DNA of 64,000 nucleotides from Candidatus Binatia bacterium. Its GTDB lineage: Bacteria > Desulfobacterota > Binatia > HRBIN30. This document shows positions 19,501 to 28,157 of the stretch, one piece after another (within the stretch, counting starts at the first letter, position 1; each line of letters begins with the position of its first letter). Below the pieces are notes generated by a model, which worked only from the letters and a program-made list of their open reading frames with translations, did no database searches and was not told where the DNA came from. Location of the stretch: NCBI GenBank assembly GCA_026415395.1, contig JAOAHD010000007.1:372001-436000 (forward strand). The letters are read 5' to 3'. Made by a program: the position numbers and the translations under genes.

Positions 19501-19590
19501 GGTACTGTGAGTGCCTGCCTGCTCACTCTCGTTGTGCTGCCCGCGTTGTACCGCCTGAGTGCGCCTCTGCTCGGAGAGGTGAGGCTGTGA
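16501..19590 (+). CDS. Heavy-metal RND efflux pump, CzcA family
   Basis: A full-length RND transporter of 1029 residues with 12 expected membrane segments: one at the N-terminus, two large periplasmic loops, and groups of five or six between. The fourth membrane segment carries DFGIIVDGAVVIIES, the acidic pattern of Co/Zn/Cd-type heavy-metal RND pumps rather than the copper/silver CusA pattern. Proton-driven export of divalent metal from periplasm or cytoplasm is expected. The final TGA overlaps the GTG start of the next gene as GTGA, which couples a metal pump directly to a lipid A-modification gene set. The substrate metal is inferred from motif resemblance only. Confidence 0.9.
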   Translation: MFDRIVDLSLRNRSAVLFFTGVVILFGWRAFRALTIEAFPDPTDTQVNVITLFPGQPAEEVERQISLPIERALNGTPGLIRLRSISLFGLSYVTLTFDDGFDVLFARAQTLERLRGAELPEGVVPELGALATPIGEVYRYTLVGAGGDPMRLRTIQDWVVRPRLLRVPGVADVVSYGGLVREVHVQPIPARLAGYDLTLEQLESALRKSSVNASGGVLEHGSEQFVIRSEGMFRSLQDIAAVHVASRDGTPVRVGDVAAVQDGWTPRQGVVSRGNDYDVVQGIVLMRRGENPSVVLQRVRQAVAELNGGGLPTGVSLIPFYDRTDLVNTTLRTVGHNLLEGATLVTIVLFAFLLDIRAAAIAASVIPLSLLSAFIYLHVRGMSANLLSMGAIDFGIIVDGAVVIIESILLHLYGSAHNQSAPYAQALSQRVRAGVTAVVRPTVFALLIIIAAYLPIFLLERVEGRIFAPMSNTVVAALLGALLFSITLVPVLATFAYRHLPVHRESPLLRWAERAYQPALNFALTWPRALLAVVVLALGCSVYLLARMGSEFLPELNEGSLYLTFTLPPDTSLTEGRRMVPQITALLRDHPEVKEVLTQLGRPEDGTDPKLANNLEVFLLLKPPEQWRAHVRNLSDLIEDIRGRLVEVPGVEVNFSQPIRDNVNESISGQKGQVALKLFGEDLVELQQLAEQVKGVLAGVPGIADLGLVLSSEIPQIKVEPDRDALGRYGLDMEDFQHVLQAALGGQQVGVYWDGEARFDIVLRYPPSARAHIEKIRNLQVPVQGGATVPLEMLATVTVGRGRAAITRENGRRYIGIRMNVGGRDLGSFVAEAQQRVAAAVKLPPGVTAEWGGEFESKERAMARLLTVVPVALVVTLILLFQSFQRFGPAMLVLLNTPFALVGGVLALWVAGMPLSVSAAVGFIALIGQASLNGVLVLSRVEEKRREGTPLEMAIVSGCMERLRPVLMTACLAALGLVPAALSHSIGSEVQRPVAVVIVGGTVSACLLTLVVLPALYRLSAPLLGEVRL

Positions 19591-20699
19591 AATGTGCTGA
19601 TGAGGCAGAGCGTCTGCCGCCTCGTGACCTTCCTGCTCGTAACCTCGCGACGGGCGCAACCGATGCGCTACTCGCGCATTCGGAAGCTCGCCCACCGGCT
19701 GTCGATGTACGCGCTTGCTCCCAGGAAGGGCAGGAGTCAGAGGGCGCAAACGCCAATGACCGGTCAGTACTGGACCTTTCCGTGGTTGTGCCGATTTTCA
19801 ATGAAAGGCCCAACCTACCGCCCTTGCATCTGCGCTTGACCCGTGTGCTGGCCAAACTCGGGCGGACCTACGAAATTTGCTACATCGATGATGGCAGCAA
19901 CGACGGTTCGTTGTCCTTTCTCCTGGAATGCGCCGCTAAGGATCCGCACGTGCGCGTGGTGGAGCTAGCGCGCAACTGCGGGCAGCATGCAGCAATCTTG
20001 GCTGGTTTTTTCGTGTGCCGCGGGGATGTTGTGGTCACTCTCGATGCTGACCTGCAAAACCCGCCCGAGGAAATCCCACGTTTGCTTGACGCCGTGGGCC
20101 AAGGCGCCGATGTCGTTGGGGGCCGCCGTGTGGGGAGGCGTGACTCCCAGGCGCGCATTTTCCTCTCACGGGTGATCAACTCCTTCGTCGCCCTGCTCAC
20201 CGGCGCATCGATGCAAGACCTCGGATGTATGCTGCGCGCGTACCGGCGGGAAGTGGTGCGAGAAGTGATCCTCCGGAGTGGTAATTGGACCTTCATCCCG
20301 GTGCTCGCGAATGCTGTCGCTAAACGGGCGATCGAGATCCCGGTCCGCCACGCAGCGCGTTTCCGCGGACGTTCTCGGTACTCGGTGCTGGGGTTACTCC
20401 GTCTCGGCCGGGCTCTGTTGGCTACGATGCCGGTACTCCTACCCCGCTGGCTTGGGCCGATTGGGCTCGTCAGTGCGATTACCGGGGCCACGCTCGTTGG
20501 GCTTTCCTCGGCGACGCGGGGCCCTCATAGCGCACCGTCCCCCTCTCCACAGTTTCTTCTGGGTGTTGTCGGGTTGTGCGTCGGGATTGGTCTTGTCTGC
20601 GCAGGGTTGGTTGGAACGACGTTGCGCCGTACTCCGCACTGCGCGAGACGCAATCCACCTTACGTCATTCGTGCGGTGCACGAATTCGGTCAACCGTGA
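19587..20699 (+). CDS. GT2 glycosyltransferase, ArnC/DPM1-like, with C-terminal membrane segments
   Basis: About 370 residues from the GTG at 19587, which overlaps the pump stop as GTGA. After about 65 low-complexity residues the GT2 domain begins at LSVVVPIFNERPNL. It has YIDDGSNDGSL and TLDADLQNPPEEIPRL (the DxD region) and ends in two hydrophobic hairpins, as in ArnC and GtrB-type polyprenyl-phosphate transferases. ArnC moves 4-formamido-arabinose from UDP onto undecaprenyl phosphate. The next genes are ArnA-, ArnD- and ArnT-like, so ArnC is the likely role. The unusually long N-terminal extension may mean a later start. The frame also runs open far upstream inside the pump gene, which I take as chance. 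Confidence 0.82.
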   Translation: MKCADEAERLPPRDLPARNLATGATDALLAHSEARPPAVDVRACSQEGQESEGANANDRSVLDLSVVVPIFNERPNLPPLHLRLTRVLAKLGRTYEICYIDDGSNDGSLSFLLECAAKDPHVRVVELARNCGQHAAILAGFFVCRGDVVVTLDADLQNPPEEIPRLLDAVGQGADVVGGRRVGRRDSQARIFLSRVINSFVALLTGASMQDLGCMLRAYRREVVREVILRSGNWTFIPVLANAVAKRAIEIPVRHAARFRGRSRYSVLGLLRLGRALLATMPVLLPRWLGPIGLVSAITGATLVGLSSATRGPHSAPSPSPQFLLGVVGLCVGIGLVCAGLVGTTLRRTPHCARRNPPYVIRAVHEFGQP

Positions 20700-20705
20700 C
20701 CCGTT

Positions 20706-21629
20706 ATGCGCTGCGTCGTTTTTGCCTACCACGAACTCGGATATGTGTGCTTGGAAGAGCTTTTGCGTCTCGGCGCCGATGTGCCACTTGTGATCACTCA
20801 CGAGGACGACCCGGAAGAAAATGTGTGGTTCCGCTCGGTCGCGGCTCTGGCGAGGAACCGACACCTTTCTGTTTTTGCGCCGCAGAACGTTAACGCACCT
20901 GAATGGGTGAATCGTGTTGAAGCAGTTCGGCCGAACTTCATATTCTCCTTTTATTACCGCCGGTTGCTGGGCCGGCGCTTGCTCGAACTTCCGACTCACG
21001 GCGCGCTGAACTTGCACGGTTCGTTGTTGCCTCGTTATCGTGGCCGCTGCCCAGTCAACTGGGTGCTCATCCACGACGAGAAAGAGACCGGCTTAACCCT
21101 CCATTACATGACCCAGAAGCCAGATGCGGGCGACATCGTTGCTCAACGAGTGATTCCCATCGACGACTCCGACGACGCACTTTCACTCTATCGCAAACTT
21201 GCGGAAGCCGCTCCGTTGCTGTTGAGAGACGTGTACCCACTTTTGTGCAGCGGTAACGCGCCGCGGATTCCGCAAGATCACAGTCAGGCCACGTACTTTG
21301 GCGGACGTCGCCCGGAGGACGGACGGATCAACTGGGCTCTTACGGCGCGGCAGGTTTTCAATTTGGTCAGGGCTGTGACGAAGCCGTACCCCGGGGCATT
21401 TGCCTTTTGGCGCGGAAAGAAGCTGCTCGTGTGGCGGGCATCCGCTGTGCCCGCGCCTGCGGAATCTGGCCTGCCGGGAACAGTGTTGGAAACCGATCCC
21501 GAGCTGGTCGTGCAATGTGGGCGCGGTGTGGTGGTGCTCGAGGAGGTCCAATCGGACAGGGAAGAACCGTGCCCGGGAGCGGAGTGGGCGCGCAGACACG
21601 GCGTCAGCCGAGGAGAACGAATGCAATGA
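20706..21629 (+). CDS. ArnA-like UDP-4-amino-arabinose formyltransferase (separate polypeptide)
   Basis: A 307-residue formyltransferase of the Fmt/ArnA N-terminal type. The catalytic Asn and His are in LNLHGSLLPRYRGRCPVNW and the catalytic Asp in PDAGDIVAQ, matching the N102/H104/D140 set of E. coli ArnA. The N-terminus RCVVFAYHELGYVCLEELL is typical. In E. coli this domain is fused to the decarboxylase. Here it ends by ATGA overlap with a separate decarboxylase-like gene, so ArnA is split. It should formylate UDP-4-amino-4-deoxy-arabinose using 10-formyl-tetrahydrofolate. Related formyltransferases act on other UDP- or dTDP-4-amino sugars, so the exact sugar is inferred from the neighbours. 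Confidence 0.85.
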   Translation: MRCVVFAYHELGYVCLEELLRLGADVPLVITHEDDPEENVWFRSVAALARNRHLSVFAPQNVNAPEWVNRVEAVRPNFIFSFYYRRLLGRRLLELPTHGALNLHGSLLPRYRGRCPVNWVLIHDEKETGLTLHYMTQKPDAGDIVAQRVIPIDDSDDALSLYRKLAEAAPLLLRDVYPLLCSGNAPRIPQDHSQATYFGGRRPEDGRINWALTARQVFNLVRAVTKPYPGAFAFWRGKKLLVWRASAVPAPAESGLPGTVLETDPELVVQCGRGVVVLEEVQSDREEPCPGAEWARRHGVSRGERMQ

Positions 21630-22627
21630 GGGTTCTGATCACAGGTGGAGCGGGGTTTGTCGGATCGCACCTGGCGGAAGAATTTTTGCGCCGAGGCGAC
21701 ACCGTGCTGGCGTTTGATTCGGGTCCTCCGGACAAGGTACGGCATCTACTGCGGCATCCTTGCTTTAGTTTCATTCGCGGTAGCGTGCTCGATGAAGATG
21801 TGTTGGATCGGCTGATTGCAGAGTGCGATTTGGTTTACCATTTAGCCGCCGTTGTTGGGGTCGACCATTACGTCGCCGCACCACAGGAGGTGCTCGACGT
21901 GAACATCAATGGCACCCAGAACGTGCTGAAAGCGGCCTGTAAACGTCAGCGAAAGGTAGTGTTCGGATCGACTTCCGAGGTGTATGGGCGAAACCCAAAA
22001 GTGCCCTGGAGCGAAGATGACGATCGTGTGCTCGGTTCCACACGAGTGGATCGGTGGTGCTACGCCACCTCCAAAGCCGTGGGCGAGCACTTCTGCTTTG
22101 CGTATCACCGCCTGGGGCTGCCCGTTACCGTGCTGCGTTACTTCAACGTGTACGGGCCGCGCCTCGATCAGCTCGATAGCGGCCGTGTCGTAACGGTTTT
22201 TCTAGGCCAGGCCTTACGGGGCGAACCAATCACGGTAATCGGCAACGGACGGCAAACGCGTTGCTTTACCTACGTTGACGACTGTGTCCGTGCCACGGTC
22301 GCTGCGGGGGTTTACCCCGGAACCGACGGCGAGGTGTTTAATATTGGCACAAACGTCGAAACCACGATACTCGAGCTAGCCCAACTGATTATTGAGCTGA
22401 CTGGAACGCGCTCCCCGATTCGCTTTGTTTCCTCCGAGGACGTGTACGGGTCCTCTTACGAGGACATCCCCCGACGGGTTCCTGATGTGTCAAAGATGCG
22501 AACCGTTTTAGGTCTGTGCGCGAATACGTCTCTGCGCGTTGGCTTACAGCGGACCATTGACTGGTTTAGGCAACAAGCGGCCCAGGCTGGGGTCGTGCAC
22601 GCTTATGCGGCTGGGCCTCAAGGTTGA
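21626..22627 (+). CDS. ArnA C-domain-like UDP-glucuronate decarboxylase (extended SDR)
   Basis: About 333 residues from the ATG at 21626 (ATGA overlap with the previous gene). It starts with the NAD-binding ITGGAGFVGSHLAEE. STSEVYG and YATSK supply the Ser/Glu and Tyr/Lys active-site positions seen in ArnA. The later YGSSYEDIPRRVPDV aligns with the ArnA segment holding the key arginine. It should convert UDP-glucuronate to the 4-keto pentose that the aminotransferase uses. Resemblance to plain UDP-xylose synthase is also strong, so the product could be UDP-xylose. The ArnA formyltransferase and ArnD genes on either side favour the arabinose route. It overlaps arnD by 23 bp. Confidence 0.82.
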   Translation: MRVLITGGAGFVGSHLAEEFLRRGDTVLAFDSGPPDKVRHLLRHPCFSFIRGSVLDEDVLDRLIAECDLVYHLAAVVGVDHYVAAPQEVLDVNINGTQNVLKAACKRQRKVVFGSTSEVYGRNPKVPWSEDDDRVLGSTRVDRWCYATSKAVGEHFCFAYHRLGLPVTVLRYFNVYGPRLDQLDSGRVVTVFLGQALRGEPITVIGNGRQTRCFTYVDDCVRATVAAGVYPGTDGEVFNIGTNVETTILELAQLIIELTGTRSPIRFVSSEDVYGSSYEDIPRRVPDVSKMRTVLGLCANTSLRVGLQRTIDWFRQQAAQAGVVHAYAAGPQG

Positions 22628-23498
22628 CGTTTGCACGTATGCGGGAATGCGCAACGGCGTTCCCAATCTGCTTCGTTTGTTTGACCGGCTGAACGTTCGC
22701 GTTAGCTTCTTTGTTGCAGTCGGTCCGGACCGCTCCGGTCGTGCGATTCGGCGGCTGTTTCGCCCCGGCTTTTTGGACAAGATGTGGCGCACCCGGGCAA
22801 TCTCGACGTACGGTTGGCGCACGTTGCTTTACGGTACTTTGTTGCCGTCACCTCACATTGGGCGCCGCTGTGCTGGGCTACTGCGCGAGATTGTCGCCGC
22901 TGGCCATGAACTGGCCGCGCACGGCTACGATCACGTTCGCTGGCAAGATTGCCTGGCGTCGTTAACACGCGCCGACATTGCCGACGAATTGCGTTGGGCC
23001 TGGCAAACGATCGGTGATGCCACAGGTGCGGAGCCACGCGCCTTCGGCGCGCCGGGATGGCAGTGCACTGAGGAAAGTTTGCGGTGCGAAGAGGCCCGCG
23101 GCCTCCTGTATCGCAGCGACACTCGCGGCAGTGTGCCGTATTACATCGTGCTGAACGGGCAAATGTTGCCCACTCTGGAAATTCCAACAACGTTACCTAC
23201 GCTAGACGAAACCTGGGGAGCGGTGAGTACCGACACGGAACACCTGTGCCGCTGGTACCTGCGCCAGCTCGACGACGACTTCAATGTGTACACGGCACAC
23301 GCTGAGATGGAAGGGCGAGGCTACTTGAACTTTCTGGAGCAGTGGTTGCACGGCGTGCTTGCGGAAGGTGTGGCTGTGACCCGATTGGACGAATTGGCCG
23401 CTGCGTACCGGAATACAGCTTCGAGGTGTGAGTTGCGCATGGGGCACGTCCCGGGGCGGTCCGGCACAGTCGCGATACAAGGAGAACGCCTTGGTTGA
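22605..23498 (+). CDS. arnD: ArnD-like polysaccharide deacetylase-fold deformylase
   Basis: About 297 residues from the ATG at 22605. The opening GLKVDVCTYAG, then GVPNLLRLFDR, VGPDRSG and RRLFRPGF match ArnD closely. ArnD removes the formyl group from undecaprenyl-phosphate-4-formamido-arabinose at the periplasmic face. The histidine motif appears as HELAAHGYDHVRW. The second aspartate of the DVDT motif in E. coli ArnD is a cysteine here (codon TGC), at a position expected to help bind metal or catalyse. The remaining layout is intact (APGWQCTEE, IPTTLPTLDE, YTAHAEMEG). It overlaps the next gene by 8 bp. Confidence 0.85.
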   Translation: MRLGLKVDVCTYAGMRNGVPNLLRLFDRLNVRVSFFVAVGPDRSGRAIRRLFRPGFLDKMWRTRAISTYGWRTLLYGTLLPSPHIGRRCAGLLREIVAAGHELAAHGYDHVRWQDCLASLTRADIADELRWAWQTIGDATGAEPRAFGAPGWQCTEESLRCEEARGLLYRSDTRGSVPYYIVLNGQMLPTLEIPTTLPTLDETWGAVSTDTEHLCRWYLRQLDDDFNVYTAHAEMEGRGYLNFLEQWLHGVLAEGVAVTRLDELAAAYRNTASRCELRMGHVPGRSGTVAIQGERLG

Positions 23499-25188
23499 AG
23501 TTGCGCCCGTGCTGGACGACCCCGTAGAGCGAGAGCACCTAACCGCCGGGCAAGTCGTGGTTGCGATCGCGGCGTTCGTGGCGATCGCTGTCGCCTTCCT
23601 GTGCACATTGAACGCAAGCCCGCTCATCGAGCCCGACGAACCTCGATATGCGGAAGTCGCTCGAGAAATGCTTGTGCGCGGCGATTGGATTACGCCGACG
23701 CTGAATTTCGTGAAATACTTCGAGAAGCCGCCGTTGGTTTATTGGCTGATCGCGTTGAACTTGGCGATCTTCGGGCAGCAGGACTGGGCGGTGCGGTTTT
23801 GGTCGGCTGTGTTTGGCCTGCTTGGCGTGATGTGCACTGCCTACCTGGCGTGGCGGATGTTCGGCTTTCGGGTGGGTGTGGTTGCGGCAGCGATTTTGGC
23901 AAGCATGCCCCTTTATTTCGGGATCAGCCAGGTCGCGAGCCCCGATATGCCGCTCGCTGCGCTGTGCACGGCCTGCTTGGTCTGCGCATGGGTGATTCAT
24001 TCGAGAGACGAAGGCGGCCGAGAGCGGGCTCTTGTTGCGTGTTTCTGGATTGCCCTTGCACTTGCGGTGCTGGCGAAGGGCCCGGTTGCGGCCGTACTCG
24101 TGTTCGGCACCATCGGAACATATGCGTTGGTGGCGCGGGAGTTTGCACCTTGGGTCAGATTGTTTTGGCTACCGGGACTGGCACTGTTCAGCGCTATCAC
24201 GCTTCCCTGGTTTGTCTTGGTCACATGGAACAATCCGGAATTTGCGCGTTTCTTCTTCTTCGAACAGCACGTGTTGCGTTACGCGCAACCTTGGGAACAT
24301 CGGCAGCCCCCGTGGTTTTACATCCCGGTGGTGCTCCTGGGGGCCTTCCCGTGGTGGCTGATCGGCTTGTACGCGTGGCGAAGGGTAAAAACCGTAGCGG
24401 GTGGCACAAGCCGAATTTGGCGAGCGGAACACTTGTATTTGCTCTGCTGGTTCGCAGTTGTGTTTGTGTTCTTTTCGTTGTCCGGGTCGAAACTCGGAAC
24501 TTACATTTTGCCAGCTTTGCCACCGCTGGCCATGTTGTTTGCGCACAGCATAGTGAAGCAGATCGACGGACTTGGGGCGTCACTCTTGAAGGCCGCTGGG
24601 GCCAGTGCCATTGTGTTAGGGTTGGGTTTGCTTGCAGCCGCTCGTTTGGCTCCCGTGTTGTCGACGCACCATCGCGCTGAACGGTTGCCCCCTGCCCTGT
24701 TGGTGGGAGCCGCGGTACTGGTGGTTGGTGGTGTTCTCTTATCGAGGCTCGAATCTTGCACTCGACAGAGGCCGTGGATCGCGGTGGCTGGCCTGGCTGG
24801 CCTGCTTTTGTCGGTGGAAGTTGCAACTTTTAGGAACCGAGGCGTGGCCGAGCACTACACCCCCTTAGCGCAAGCGATTCGGCAACAGTGGAAACCCGGA
24901 GACCGCATAGTGCTTTATCGTCATTACACCCAGGGGATCCCTTACTATACGGGCCGGAGGGTGGTGGTGGTCCGTTCTTGGGGCGAGCTCGATTTCGGCA
25001 GACGACAGGGTGACCACACGGGTTATTTCTGGGAGGACGACGACCGTTTGGTCCGAGAGTGGAACAGGGGTGGCCGAATGTTTCTCGTACTCAACAGAAG
25101 CGCGCTGGCTGATCTCGCTGGCCATCTCGAGCCGTCGCCGCGTCCATTGGCTCATTGGGGCAAAAAGGTTGTGGTGGTGAACTTTTGA
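23491..25188 (+). CDS. arnT: ArnT-like lipid A aminoarabinose transferase (GT-C, PMT family)
   Basis: About 565 residues from the TTG at 23491, chosen for AAGGAG at 23479-23484; it overlaps the end of arnD by 8 bp. It is a GT-C/GT83 membrane protein with about 12 hydrophobic segments. The first periplasmic loop has EPDEPRYAEVAREML, then FVKYFEKPPLVYW, the signature of ArnT, where Asp and Glu near the N-terminus are catalytic. A short periplasmic C-terminal domain follows. ArnT moves aminoarabinose from undecaprenyl phosphate to lipid A, lowering its negative charge. The stop overlaps the next start as TGATG. Confidence 0.85.
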   Translation: MVEVAPVLDDPVEREHLTAGQVVVAIAAFVAIAVAFLCTLNASPLIEPDEPRYAEVAREMLVRGDWITPTLNFVKYFEKPPLVYWLIALNLAIFGQQDWAVRFWSAVFGLLGVMCTAYLAWRMFGFRVGVVAAAILASMPLYFGISQVASPDMPLAALCTACLVCAWVIHSRDEGGRERALVACFWIALALAVLAKGPVAAVLVFGTIGTYALVAREFAPWVRLFWLPGLALFSAITLPWFVLVTWNNPEFARFFFFEQHVLRYAQPWEHRQPPWFYIPVVLLGAFPWWLIGLYAWRRVKTVAGGTSRIWRAEHLYLLCWFAVVFVFFSLSGSKLGTYILPALPPLAMLFAHSIVKQIDGLGASLLKAAGASAIVLGLGLLAAARLAPVLSTHHRAERLPPALLVGAAVLVVGGVLLSRLESCTRQRPWIAVAGLAGLLLSVEVATFRNRGVAEHYTPLAQAIRQQWKPGDRIVLYRHYTQGIPYYTGRRVVVVRSWGELDFGRRQGDHTGYFWEDDDRLVREWNRGGRMFLVLNRSALADLAGHLEPSPRPLAHWGKKVVVVNF

Positions 25189-27005
25189 TGAACGCGGGCG
25201 AGTTAGAGACCAGTGGTGGAGATGGAGCATCCTCTCTGCCGCAAACCGGTGGGCAGCAAGATGGGGACCGGGAGGGCATCCTTAGGCGCGGGCTCGAAGT
25301 GGCCCTGGCGCTGTTGCTAATCACGGTGTTGTGGTGGCCACTCAGTTGGTGGCGACTTGGTGCAGCCCCATTTTACACCAAGGGGGAGCCACGCGAGGCG
25401 CTCGTAGTGTGGGAAATGACGCACGGCGGCGGTTGGATCTTGCCCCGGCGCAACGGAGAAGAAATTCCCTCAAAGCCGCCGATGTTTCATTGGCTCGGCG
25501 CGTTGGCCAGCAGAGCTGCAGGCCGGGTGGATGAGGGAACTGTGCGTATGCCCTCGGCGCTTGCGTCGCTGCTTGGCCTCTACGGTGTGCTGCTTGCTGG
25601 TAGCGTGTGGTGGTCGGTCCCTACTGGCGTCGTCTCTGCCTTAGTGTTGGCGACGTCCTTTGAGTGGGCTCGTGCGGCCTCGAATGCTCGAGTGGATATG
25701 GTGCTCACGCTCGGTTTGGAAGGCGCTTTCCTTGCAATGCTGTTCTTTTGGCAGCACCGGCACTGGCTTTGGTTACTCCCCCTGTATGCTGGGATCGCGT
25801 GGGCAGTGTTGGCTAAGGGCCCGGTGGGTATTGCCTTGCCAGTAGCGTTTGGAGTGTTGTTGCTCGCGCTTACTTGGGACTCGACGGCTTGGCGGGAGCG
25901 GCGTTGGGAACAGGTGTGTGATTGGCGAGCGTTGCGCGAGCTTCGTTACGTGCGCGGGCTCGCTTTTGCGGTAACGATTGCCGGCGCGTGGTACGTGGCG
26001 GCATTGTGGGAAGGAGGGTGGGCGTTTTTCAACAAGCAAATCCTGGCCGAAAATGTGTTCACCTTCCTTGATGATCCGGACTGGGGTGGTGGCCACCGCC
26101 ATGGCGTACTCTATCTGCCAGTGCAGTGGTTTCTTGGCTCGTTACCTTGGTCCCTCTTGTGGCCGATTCTTGCGATCTCGTTGTGGGACCGCCGCAGGGT
26201 CTTGAGGCGCAACCATCCGGTTGTCGGGTTGTTGCTATGGTGCGCAGTCGTCTTCTTTTTTTACGAGTTCGCGGCTAGCAAGCGCGGCGTATACTTGCTG
26301 GCCGCTTACCCTGCTGTTGCCTTACTGTGTGGTTGGTGGTGGCACGAGATCGCGAATCAGGAAGTTGACCGCTACCGCCTGTGGCGTCTTGCGTGGTCGT
26401 ACGCTGCTTATGCCGTCGCGTTTCTCCTTGTGCTCGCACTGTGCGGTATCGTGGTCGCCGGACTGGCATTCCGGTTCGTGGGTGAGGTGGGTGGCCGAAC
26501 GACATCGAAGGAACTGCTGCTCGCACTCGGGGTTGCGCGGGAACTCTTCAGCGGACCCGGGCTTTTGGCCGGCGGTGCCTGCGCAGCATTTTGGCTGTGG
26601 GCCGGACATGCGTTGAAACATTCGACCTGGCAGCGCGCTTTGATTCCAGTGTTTGTGGCCACTTACGCCGTGATCGTATTAGGCCGCGTCTGGGTATTGC
26701 CGGCGTACGCGCAGCAGGTGACGCTCCGCCCATTCATGGAGGCTGTGCGCCACGCCACGAACGGTGAAGCGGTTTACTTTTGGGAGACGTTTGACTACCA
26801 GGCTGTCTACTATTCTTACCGGCACATACCCGCGCTGGGCTCTGAGGCCATACCCTGTGGTCCGGCGTTTTTGTTGGTAGAGCGAGGGGCGTGGATGAGT
26901 CCCGCAAGCGAGTTACGTGGGCAGTATGAAGAAGTGCAACTCGACCTGAGCGGAAGACAGACCCTCCCGCCAAAATTGGTGCTGCTGCGACGCCGGTCTT
27001 TTTGA
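25188..27005 (+). CDS. Second PMT/ArnT-family membrane glycosyltransferase
   Basis: About 605 residues from the ATG at 25188 (TGATG junction with arnT). After about 40 polar residues it has a first membrane segment, then KGEPREALVVWEM and SKPPMFHWLGALASR. These correspond to the acidic loop and the KPP motif of ArnT/PMT enzymes, though PDE is replaced by GEP. About 10-12 hydrophobic segments follow, with a soluble C-terminal tail (YFWETFDYQAVYYSYRHIPA). It probably transfers a lipid-linked sugar to an envelope acceptor. Its place directly after arnT suggests either a paralogue with another acceptor or another donor made by the aminotransferase/GT2 pair downstream. Confidence 0.8.
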   Translation: MNAGELETSGGDGASSLPQTGGQQDGDREGILRRGLEVALALLLITVLWWPLSWWRLGAAPFYTKGEPREALVVWEMTHGGGWILPRRNGEEIPSKPPMFHWLGALASRAAGRVDEGTVRMPSALASLLGLYGVLLAGSVWWSVPTGVVSALVLATSFEWARAASNARVDMVLTLGLEGAFLAMLFFWQHRHWLWLLPLYAGIAWAVLAKGPVGIALPVAFGVLLLALTWDSTAWRERRWEQVCDWRALRELRYVRGLAFAVTIAGAWYVAALWEGGWAFFNKQILAENVFTFLDDPDWGGGHRHGVLYLPVQWFLGSLPWSLLWPILAISLWDRRRVLRRNHPVVGLLLWCAVVFFFYEFAASKRGVYLLAAYPAVALLCGWWWHEIANQEVDRYRLWRLAWSYAAYAVAFLLVLALCGIVVAGLAFRFVGEVGGRTTSKELLLALGVARELFSGPGLLAGGACAAFWLWAGHALKHSTWQRALIPVFVATYAVIVLGRVWVLPAYAQQVTLRPFMEAVRHATNGEAVYFWETFDYQAVYYSYRHIPALGSEAIPCGPAFLLVERGAWMSPASELRGQYEEVQLDLSGRQTLPPKLVLLRRRSF

Positions 27006-27041
27006 GCACGTTGCCCGTTCGAAAGTGTGGAGGTTGGTTCC

Positions 27042-28157
27042 ATGGGTGGCTCGATTCACGTCCCGCTACTGGATCTCAAGCGCGAGTACGAGAGCATTCG
27101 CAGCGAGCTCGCGGCAGAATGGGAGCGTGTGCTGCAGCGGATGCATCTTCTAAAGGGAGAAAACGTCTCCGCCTTTGAGGAAGAGATTGCCCGGTTTGTC
27201 GGGACCACACACGCGATCGGTGTAGCCTCTGGCACTGATGCGCTGCTGCTCACTGTGCGGGCGCTCGGCATCGGTCCAGGCGACGAGGTGATCCTGCATG
27301 CCAATGCTTTCGTTGCTGCACTCGAGGCGGTCCACCACAATGGGGCAACCCCGGTGCTTGTGGACGCTGCCGGCGACGACTTTGGCCCCGACGTTGAGCA
27401 GGTTGCGCAGGCGATTACGCCGCGGACGAAGGCGGTAATCGCTGTGCATCTATACGGTTTCCCCTTGCGGCTGGAGCCGCTTGTCGCGTTGTGCCGGCAG
27501 CGGCGCTTGTTTTTGATTGAAGATTGCTCCCACGCTCATGGGGCGCGGTGGCGGGGTCGTCATGTGGGAAGCTTCGGCCTAGCTGGCTGCTTCAGTGCTG
27601 GAGTGGTGAAAAACCTCGGAGCATACGGGGACGCGGGATTTTTAACCACCGATGATAGTGCCCTGGCCGCAAAGGTACGGTTACTGCAGGCGCACGGCCA
27701 GGCGCGTAAGAACGAGCATCAGTTATACGGATTCAATAGCCGCTTGGATGAACTGCAGGCAGCCGTACTGCGGGTGAAACTCCGCTATCTAGAACAGCGC
27801 AACGCGCGTCGGCGAGCCATCGCGTCGTTTTATCGCGATCAGTTTCGCGATCTGCCGCTGATAGTGCCCGCAGAGCCGGAGGAGGGTGTGAGCGTGTACC
27901 ATCAGTTTGTTGTGCAGACCGCACAACGGGACGAACTTCAGCGCCACCTCAAAGCCGCGGGCGTGGACACTGGCGTGCACTACCCTGTGCCCTTGCATCG
28001 ACAACCGGCATGGGAGGCCTGTTACTTTGGAAACTACAATTTCCCGCGTGCTGAGACTTACGCTGCAGAACTGCTTTCCATTCCCGTTTTTCCCGATTTG
28101 TCTGACCCGGAAGTCGAGCACGTTGCCACGGCTGTTCGAAAATTCTTTCTGCGATGA
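27042..28157 (+). CDS. DegT/DnrJ/EryC1-family PLP aminotransferase (ArnB- or WlbC-like)
   Basis: About 371 residues. The ATG at 27042 has TGGAGG at 27028-27033. Family signs are VPLLDLKREYESIR at the N-terminus, GVASGTDALLL, HLYGFP, EDCSHAHGARWRGRHVGSFG, and the PLP lysine in GVVKNLGAYGDAGF. The C-terminal part has HYPVPLHRQPAW. These enzymes aminate keto-sugars attached to nucleotides. As ArnB it would make UDP-4-amino-arabinose for the upstream genes. The Gfo/Idh/MocA oxidoreductase two genes downstream also allows the 3-keto to 3-amino sugar route of Wlb/Wbp systems. Which role is right cannot be settled here. Confidence 0.82.
   Translation: MGGSIHVPLLDLKREYESIRSELAAEWERVLQRMHLLKGENVSAFEEEIARFVGTTHAIGVASGTDALLLTVRALGIGPGDEVILHANAFVAALEAVHHNGATPVLVDAAGDDFGPDVEQVAQAITPRTKAVIAVHLYGFPLRLEPLVALCRQRRLFLIEDCSHAHGARWRGRHVGSFGLAGCFSAGVVKNLGAYGDAGFLTTDDSALAAKVRLLQAHGQARKNEHQLYGFNSRLDELQAAVLRVKLRYLEQRNARRRAIASFYRDQFRDLPLIVPAEPEEGVSVYHQFVVQTAQRDELQRHLKAAGVDTGVHYPVPLHRQPAWEACYFGNYNFPRAETYAAELLSIPVFPDLSDPEVEHVATAVRKFFLR

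Noticed and set aside
19224-19586. Upstream extension of the ArnC-like protein inside the RND pump gene
   Set aside because: The stretch is a shifted frame of conserved pump sequence. The GTGA overlap at 19587 gives a natural start.
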